A stretch of 64,000 bases of DNA, from contig CP137680.1 of assembly GCA_037976565.1 (NCBI GenBank), forward strand, positions 15,806,374-15,870,373. Reading direction: 5' to 3'. Position 1 is the first letter of the stretch, and every line of letters starts with the position of its first letter. Of this stretch, positions 56,206 through 64,000 are shown in pieces. The notes under the pieces were generated by a model. That model did no database searches. It was not told the origin of the DNA and saw only the letters and a list, made by a program, of their open reading frames with translations. The stretch comes from Mesocentrotus franciscanus. Taxonomy: Eukaryota > Echinodermata > Echinoidea > Camarodonta > Strongylocentrotidae. The position numbers and the translations under genes were made by a program.

Positions 56206-57373
56206 GATTCATTTGTATCATAAATGTATTTTCATTTGTCTCATCAATGCTATAAATAATTGCTGTTATACTTGAGATAACAAAAGAAATATAAATAACA
56301 TAAATTATGTACATACTATACAACATTAACGAATGTCTTTGGACAGTAAGATAGACAATTTCAAATGATCAAAATTTAGATTTAATTCGGAGCATATTTT
56401 CAAAAAGTTTTCAAAAAATACTTTTTTAAACATTGCATTTCAGACTGTTAAAGGCATTGTATTTTAATTAATGCAACTTAATTACATATTAGACAAAAAC
56501 ACAAGACTTTACATTTTATGTTTCAGAAGCCTACAATGATATTCCAACACAAATTACATAGTAACTGGCTGCTGCACTTCTGTTATCAATGTAGCATGTA
56601 ACATTCTTTTATTAATTTTGGCTGATGTTTTCTGACTTCAAAAGTATATCGTCACAAATAGTGCCTATGGATTATGATGTTGGTCAACATTTAGCTGCCT
56701 CTTATGAAGAGAAGAGAATAAAATTAGACATTTACAATCTATCACATGTATGAAACATTCAGAATTTTGCTAAGAAGATTTATGGTAGGAAATTTCTCTG
56801 TGTGAATGAGTTGAGCTATCAATATATCTTCTTTTCAAGTTTCACCATCATAAGGGCCCCCAAGTACAACAGTGTTTTACTCACTGGGTAAATAAAACTA
56901 AATAAATAAATAAACAATAATCAGAATACACTGTCATTCCTGGCCGGAGAAACATTAACCTACCTCTGATTTCTAACACACAAGAAAAGTATTCCAAACA
57001 GATAACATGCGTATTCTACATTTTAAAAGGAATACACTGCAATCGCACAAGAAATACAAGATTTTTACCAATCTCCTTTCGGATCTTTCAATCAGCTAAA
57101 AGAAAATTGTACAAAAGAGAAGTGACATTTGCATGATAAAATGATCTTCATTTAAACATCAACTGTGCCTCCTTTCAAAAGATGTTACAAAGAGGAAAAA
57201 TGAGAATAAAATATTAATTATAGTTATACATATTCACATCTGTTTCTTCAGTAACATTCACATTTTTGTAAAGACCCAAGTTATGCTTATTGTTGTGGAG
57301 ACGGCTTTTCCTACAATCGTTTTCTTGAGTAGAAAGTATGACTAATTTAAGAAACCACCCTTTTTTTCTTTAG
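56206..57373. other. AIFM1-PPME1 convergent spacer
   Basis: AT-rich sequence without clear genes, repeats or conserved signals. The two flanking genes converge on it. Confidence 0.5.
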
Positions 57374-58060
57374 AAGAAGTCTGCTCGCAAGAGAAAAGCC
57401 TTGGAACACGGAGGAGTTGCTATAGTAACAGAGCACGATATGAACCTACTCCACAAAACTTTAAAACAAACTTGACCTTCTCTACCATGAAATGGGCTGC
57501 TGCATTTACAACCACCTCTTGTGCAGTGCAAGAGCCTTTTTCCTGGAAGAAAGATTCCAATCATAAATGAGCTTTATTCTACTTTTTCATGCATCCTCAC
57601 AAAAGCAATTATCTAGAGAAAAACGTCCAACACGTCTGCATTTGGATATATATTTATATATATATATATCTGTCATCCAGCTTCCAAGCAAAAGTTTCAG
57701 AAGGCAATCCGAGCAGGAATATTGGTGCACTTCAACCAGAGAGCCAATGTACCAGTACCACTCCAACCAAAGCCCATTCTGCAGGAGGGTCTGCAGATAG
57801 GGAGCAACTACTATTTTCCTCCACGTCCTCCATGCATAGTTTAGGTGGGATACCAGAAACTGATTTTGGTTACACCATTGACGACAGTACCCTCTGTTTC
57901 TCATAGTCTTGTACCAAGAAATGACAGAATCTCCTTTCGCTCAGAACAAGATCACAGCATTCCTTGTCAGAGGTATGACCCATTGGATTCATGTCCCAAA
58001 AGACCACCATCAACAGCAAGGGAAAGGTCTGTTGGATATAACAAGAAAGTGTACAAGTGA
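57374..58060 (+). pseudogene. Unidentified coding-like stretch with frame breaks
   Basis: After a good acceptor-like TTCTTTAG, a frame open for 65 codons ends at 57570 and includes SCYSNRARYEPTPQNFKTNL. A second frame resumes after a (TA)n tract with KVSEGNPSRNIGALQPESQC to ETDFGYTIDDSTLCFS (stop at 57906). A third frame overlaps with VPRNDRISFRSEQDHSIPCQ and PLDSCPKRPPSTARERSVGY to a stop at 58060. The composition looks like real protein rather than chance AT-rich translation. I do not recognise it. It may be a decayed retrocopy, or the 3' end of a gene with frame errors. Confidence 0.3.
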
Positions 58061-58172
58061 AACATGATATTCGTTGTTATGAATGGAATGATTTGACGAT
58101 TATATTCTATAATACATGTAATTATATGTATCACAGGTAGGTCATTGTCAAACTTTGCAATTCATAAACTTT

Positions 58173-58183
58173 TTTATTTTATT
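58173..58183 (-). terminator. PPME1: PPME1 poly(A) signals
   Basis: Two overlapping AATAAA hexamers on the minus strand (TTTATT at 58173-58178 and 58178-58183) lie about 550 bases after the PPME1 stop. No earlier minus-strand AATAAA was seen after the stop, so the 3' UTR is taken as about 58150-58730. Confidence 0.45.
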
Positions 58184-58730
58184 TCAAGAAGAAATAAAGC
58201 TTTTTCTTCCTATAGATCAAAACAATAAATTCACTTTATGAATTTGGATGGCTATAGTCAACTAAAGAAGTCACAGGTTAATAACTAAATGTCATATAAT
58301 CCGTTCACTGCAACTACTTTCTTCCATCCAAAAGATCAATATTTATCCCCCACACCTTAAAATTGATGACCAAACAAACATGCTAGCACCCAGTAATATC
58401 TATATATTTTCTAATTACCAACAATTCAACTATACAATATCTTGCTCTTTGTACTTGTGTACAAGTAACCTATCGCCATTTCTCCACATTGGACAGCTAT
58501 CCACAAAGCTTTCAGGGTTAAAAAATTCAAGATTGATAATTGAAGATGATATGAAAGTAAATTATTGATTGATGGATTGGCTTTTCCTCGCAAACGAAGA
58601 TTTAAGCAGGTATTGCTCGATCTGTGCAAGCCAGCTGGTGACTGACGAGCCCTATGCGGGATAGACACACCTCTTGCCACAGCGAGTGCAAGGGTAGATC
58701 TTAGAAGGTGCAGATGTTGTATTATTGTAC

Positions 58731-61700
58731 TCACTTTTCAAATCCACCGATGGCCTCTGCAAATTTGTGCCTAGTTATATATGTGGCTAGAGCATCAGCA
58801 ACCTATCAAAAAACAAACATAATAAACTTGTGAACTACAATATGCAGTTCAATATGGAGTCCAACTGATACATGCATTTTCTAATCATTTTGCAGCTTAG
58901 AATGTACTTCCAGTCACGAAAAAAAAGATGAAAGTATTTATAATACACCATTACAATCTGTCACTGTCTTCAAACCTTTTTCAGAAGACCCAGTTTTTCC
59001 CCGAAAACTTCAAATAACTGGTTGAATGCTCTAATGCAAGAGCATTTCCAGGTAAAAAAACAGTAGAAGATATTCATATAGTACCTGTGCTAGGTAATAA
59101 ATCTCATTATTATTATTAATATCAGCTAGCTGAAAAGATTTCTTTCTCTCCATTTTGACATGTGATCACTCGTCTTAACTCACATTCTAAACTCAAATTT
59201 AGGAAGAAGAAATAAAGTACCTTATGTGGCTGGTCTTCGTGTACTGCATGACCGCACTGAGGTAAAACCTGCATCTGAAACTTGCCCTGCATCTGACCAA
59301 TGGTCAAGTCTTTGTCCAACCTGTCCACACCTATCACAAAATACAGAGATTTTATGATGTTTAATAGGATAAGCATGGTGCAAGAAAATTGATTGTAAAG
59401 AAAGTGTATTGTTTATACAGTATGTATTTTCTTATTCTCCTATAAGCCCAACCCTAGCCTCAAAAAATAAATAAATATAATAAAAGATATATTGGTCACA
59501 TAATAATAATAATATTAATAATAATAATGATAATAATTATGTATTTATATACCCGGTAGCCCATTTTCCATATACATGTTCAAATACCATTTACAATTAT
59601 GTTATTTACAGAAGAGGTGAGTTTTGAGATACATCTGAAGATAATGCTTTTACATAAAAGTTTATTGCAATTAATTCATTAAAATGAATTTTCGCAAAAT
59701 TACAAAAACGTTGCATTAGAGTGAATATCCACTTTAGCTATAAAAAGAATTCACTGATCATTTGAAATAAAATATTTCAGCTTAGTCATTGACTGTATCC
59801 CTCAATCTTTAGGATGCATATGAATATGTACATCTAGCTTTAATATTCATGTTTCATTCACATTAGTAATGATCCTTAGCCATGCTAAACAGTTTGACTT
59901 TCGTAACTTGCGACCGATATGAAGCTAGCATAAAATCAAGTTTGACTCACCAGCTAATATCAGCATCTTGGGAACATTGATGGACAGGAAGAGATTGGAC
60001 ATTCCTTTGAACCAGCCTATACAACAATAATCCAATGGGTGTTTCATGACCAGGGCCGGTAATCGATCCAATACTTATGCCAGAAATATAAGTATTTTAC
60101 TTAGTTCTCAACTTAGATCAATTACTTAGCCAACTTTGGTATTCAGTTGAAGCTTTGGGCTAAGTATTTTACCCTAAATTTAAGACAGCTCCCTAGCAGA
60201 CTTAAGCCGATTATTTTGGAGGCCTTGATTGGCAGGCATATGGTTTCCATACGCATCATCATAAGCTCCACACAGTTATAGTAGCGCGCATTTAATGCGA
60301 TGTGTTAATTGCGCATTATTTTTTATTGACAATGTGACGTCACAATCATGATCAGTAAGTATTTTACCTCAAAGTCAGCTTACTTAATAAGTAAAATGCT
60401 CAGATGTGATCTGAATACGATTTAAGACATATTACTTAGCTAAGAAAAATGCTAAGTAAAATACTGATCATAAGCCATGTACTGAATTGAATACCGACCC
60501 AGGTACATATATTTTCTTCTTCCAGCAACATTGCATTGGTAGTGATTTTTTTTTTAATTGAAATTCTTATCAGGAAGGGAAAAGCAGTGGATATGGAAAG
60601 GAATACTTGAACATGAAAATAGTCTACCGGTATATAGTAAAAATTGCTTTAGCAACTACCTGTTTAGAAAGACCACCTGCTCACAAAGACCACTTTTCTT
60701 GTGTGTGTGTATTGGGTTTTTACAGACGTGTATCAATCAGATATGATTATTTACGTCTGGGGACCGACCTTTAACGTCACCATCCGAAAGACGCGATTCA
60801 GTTTCGAACCTGCGTCCTCGGCTGAATCAGTTTGTAACTTCCACTGTTAGCTGGATCTCCCTTGAGCGGTCTTTATATACAGGTTTTACTGTGTATTGCA
60901 TTCACATTTTGAATGCATCTAAAGATATGAAATATGGCTTAAACATCATGAAAAATAAAGGGATACTGATTTGCAATCAATTTTCATAATAAAATGGCAA
61001 TAAAGGGAGTTTTTCATGTTTCTCACAAACTCACCTTCCCAGTAATGTTCTGTTTTACCAAGATCTATTCTCCATGTGTAGGGAGTATGGCTTTCCTGAA
61101 ATCAACAAACGGAAGAGGAATCAATTAATTTTCTAATATCTTTATATCATTAAAGATACTATGTCCCTTTTGCATCCAACATCAAATTCTGTAGAACTTT
61201 GCAGGAATTATGAATATGTCATGTATGTCCTAGCTGTGAAATTTAAACGTTAGCAGTGTCCTAGTATTCAAATTATGCCAGGAAACCCGTTTACCTTCTA
61301 GACTTCACTGTCAGGCACTATTGAGTGACTGACTGACATTTTTTTTTCTTTGGTAATAACATACATAAAAAGAGCTGTAACAGGTACATGAGCATTTGTC
61401 TACATCAATAACCCACTACTTGTAATGGCCAAAATTAAACTGATTGAATCTTTGTGCAGCATAAAAATGTACGACCATTCGGTAAAAGGGTCTGAAAATC
61501 AGACTATTACTTAGATGATTGCAATCACTTAAGTCGATTCGACAACTCATGGTCGTTATTTTTCCACTAAAAGCCATTTTTAAGCCCTTTCGTTTTGAGG
61601 GAAGTTCTAAATTAGTATTATCTTTCAAATGTCGTTGGAATTTAACCTTTTCATTTTTTGGGCCTGCAAATGGGACATAGTACCTTTAAAAAGAAATAAT

Positions 61701-63843
61701 CCAAAGTAACTATATTTACAATTGTTTCTGTTAAATGGCTCCTCAAGCTTTTGGCTAAAGTGAGTTGTGTATATGATTCAATGATCATCAAATATAATAT
61801 CAGCCCTTTAAATTTTGACAATTCTTAAGTAATGTATATCAATTAATATTTTTGTAAATGAAAAGGCCTTTGCCAGATTAAAAGAAATGTGCCATGTACC
61901 TGGCTTGATGAGGATGCAGAAGCTTGTGTTGGACTCTGAGGCACTGACTCACTTGATTCTTCCTCCTCTGTAATGACATCAGTTATAGACACACTCGGTA
62001 CTGGTGCACTGGCTTCTGTGGATGTTGCATTAGAGTCTTCTATTTCTGAACATCTTGATATACAAGTGATAGAAAGAGAATTGGAAATAATTTATTTGTC
62101 TGTTTTATCTGACCACTAAGAAAGCATGTGTATGCGAGTAAGTAAGCAACCATGGGACCGACGGCTGTAAGTCCTCTCCGAGGGACTTGGTAATGAGGAT
62201 TAATGCCTTACCACAGGGTTATAATGCATTGAACCCGGAATCTCCTGTTACAAGACCACTGCTCTACCACTGAGCCATCGTGCTTCCTGTGAACAACTCA
62301 AGGGCCAACAATAATGTATTTATACAGAAATTCATTCAATATCTGTTGGGGAAACTTTGTTCAGCATTACTACTGATTATTATTCCTATTATTATTTCAC
62401 AGTCCTTGTCTTTCATTGCCAAAATACCCTTCATCCTTGTTACTAAGATTTTTGGTTCAGCAACGGCTACTCGGCAGACAGAGAGTACCTGTACAAATTC
62501 ATATGGACTAACTGAATGATACGAAAAAATGTAATTATGTGTTCATCTATGCAACTACTATGCAATGTGACCTTTTTCTGATCAATTATTATACAATATA
62601 ACCTGTACATTGAGCTTGATTCGGTTTCCATGATGATACAAATCTTTCCCAGATATAATATACAATTCTGTTATGTAACTGAAGGAAAGTTTACTGCACT
62701 TACGGTTTAACTTGCCCAAGCATGGAAACTCTTGCAGATTCTACATTCCTGATTTGACCTGTTTTAACTCTGCAAATGAAAATGTAGAAGAAAAAAGTGT
62801 AAAATAACGACTTCTTCATAATAATTGCTTCTATTTTTCTTTGCAATATATAACAAAAAAGATTGATAACCTGTCTCTCGATCCTAAACTTATTTTCACA
62901 ATAACTTGCATGGTTATAAAGTTATCGACAATGAAATCTAATCAGCAGATATAACATGTATCCATACCTATCCAAAGCAACCTAAGCATTTACAGCGTTC
63001 ATCAACAAGAATGCATCACTATACTTGAACTCGAATCACAAGTTGGTGAAATCCAAAACTGAAAAAGAATATTTTGATTTTCAATATGTTAAGTGTTTAC
63101 TGAGGGAATATTATAAGATAGTCTTAAGATATGATGGTATAGATTACGTACGCCCATTCTATTGCGTATTCCAGGGATTTGAACTGCTTCGGCCTGCCTC
63201 GGAGAAAGCTCTGCATAGACTGAAGTGCATCCATCGCTGTACCTACAAAAGAGAAATATCATTACGTTGAAGGAAAAGATTAATTAAAACATATAACAAT
63301 TTAATACATTTTGATAAGGCACAGAGGGTAATGTGATGTGATTCTCGTATTAGACAATCAGTGATATTTTTGCGATCACATTTTCTGACATATTGGAAGT
63401 TATATGAATAAAATATGCACATTTGGAATTCCTCACACTGATGCAATAGATAACGTGTCAAAGTATATTTAGATGACAGGTCTCAATTTTCAAAGCATTT
63501 TTGGTCCTAGTACATGTAGTACTCAAGTTTACCTTAAAGAGGACGACAGATATTACTTAGTGATTATAAAAAGACCACAAAAGACATTAGAAAAGAAGTC
63601 AAAATCTCTTGTACAATTTGATTAGATCCACCTTATAAGGATCTACACTTCAAGTTACCATCACTGAATCTAAAAGATAAATTACCTTCCACGACATCGA
63701 TGACTACAAGACCCAATAAAGATGGAACAAGAAACTTGACGGCTGTATGAATAGCGATGGCTCCACCCATACTATGCCCTACTAAGATGATTGGTGGGCC
63801 GTCGTCAGCTGGATACATCTTGGCTATCACAGCACCAATATCA
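58731..63843 (-). CDS. PPME1: PPME1, protein phosphatase methylesterase 1 (3' part, 8 exons)
   Basis: Minus-strand exons in coding order: 63843-63686, 63242-63152, 62769-62704, 62053-61900, 61095-61035, 60016-59951, 59330-59221, 58802-58731. Phases agree at every joint. The product (about 259 codons here; human protein 386) begins with DIGAVIAKMYP and ends AEAIGGFEK. It contains the alpha/beta-hydrolase nucleophile elbow GHSMGG (Ser codon 63773-63771), the acid region LGLVVIDVVEG and the catalytic His in QCGHAVHED. PPME1 removes the methyl ester from the C-terminal Leu of the PP2A catalytic subunit and can also hold PP2A inactive. The acidic Ser-rich loop in exon 62053-61900 differs in sequence from the vertebrate one, as is usual. 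The 5' exons lie beyond 64000. Confidence 0.95.
59221..60016 (-). CDS. PPME1: PPME1 exons with the catalytic histidine
   Basis: Exons 60016-59951 and 59330-59221 encode GWFKGMSNLFLSINVPKMLI and then GVDRLDKDLTIGQMQGKFQM and VLPQCGHAVHEDQPHK. The His of CGHAVHED is the catalytic base of the family. Confidence 0.96.
60052..60503. mobile_element. MITE in a PPME1 intron
   Basis: CAGGGCCGGTAATCGATCCA at the left and GAATTGAATACCGACCCAGG at the right form imperfect inverted repeats. Several AAGTATTTTACTTAG-type motifs occur in both orientations inside. Confidence 0.75.
61150..61689. mobile_element. TTAA-flanked MITE family, copy 3 (complete)
   Basis: Same ends and interior as copy 2, in the same orientation, within the PPME1 intron before the exon at 61095. 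TTAA flanks both sides. Confidence 0.9.
62110..62287 (-). mobile_element. tRNA-derived SINE, family A
   Basis: Antisense copy in a PPME1 intron. The body motif CTCTCCGAGGGACTTGGTAA (plus strand) is shared with the copy at 1677. Confidence 0.88.
63686..63843 (-). CDS. PPME1: PPME1 exon with the catalytic serine
   Basis: On the minus strand the acceptor CCCCAG precedes 63843 and the donor follows 63686. It encodes PPIILVGHSMGGAIAIHTAV and FLVPSLLGLVVIDVVEG, almost identical to the vertebrate enzyme. The first base completes a codon split with an exon right of the window. Confidence 0.96.
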
Positions 63844-64000
63844 CTGGGGAACATACACAAATCACAAAAATGAGAAATTGATATAGATCTAAAAAGGTGT
63901 ACATACTACATTTGTTCATCTTGTTCTTCATCCCTGAAAAAGGAATGCATAATTGTGTTCTATTTATTTTTCTCAATTGTCTCTCCATTGACTCCACATA

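Overview
The window is animal nuclear DNA. It is AT-rich, the genes are split into many short exons with GT-AG introns, and introns and spacers are packed with small inverted-repeat transposons, tRNA-derived SINEs, LINE remnants and microsatellites. The repeat types and the divergence of the three recognisable proteins from vertebrate orthologues suggest an invertebrate deuterostome. An echinoderm, probably a sea urchin, is my best guess; species cannot be told from the sequence.

Layout. (1) 1-29565, + strand: the 3' part of EDRF1 (erythroid differentiation-related factor 1). Eighteen coding exons run from 4107 to the stop at 29170; the N-terminal exons lie left of the window. One exon has a clear 1-base deletion near 15110, and the next-to-last exon changes reading frame between 28201 and 28276. 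(2) 29566-33883: spacer with SINE, LINE and MITE fragments, a ~200-bp satellite and a long (AG)n tract. (3) 33884-56205, + strand: a complete AIFM1 (apoptosis-inducing factor) gene with 20 coding exons and about 789 residues. It carries an unusual acidic insert made by exon triplication plus a 21-bp coding minisatellite, and an apparent alternative last exon with its own poly(A) signals at 40842. (4) 56206-58170: spacer with an unidentified coding-like stretch. (5) 58731-63843, - strand: the last eight exons of PPME1 (protein phosphatase methylesterase 1), convergent with AIFM1; its 5' part lies right of the window.

Nothing suggests that the three genes act in one pathway: EDRF1 is a nuclear regulator with TPR repeats, AIFM1 a mitochondrial flavoprotein and PPME1 a PP2A-directed serine hydrolase. 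What stands out is structure: repeated internal exon duplication, nested transposons with readable target duplications, possible ratchet-type splice motifs, and splice sites set directly against microsatellites. Exon borders were found by eye, checking GT/AG and codon phase across every junction; no transcript evidence was available.
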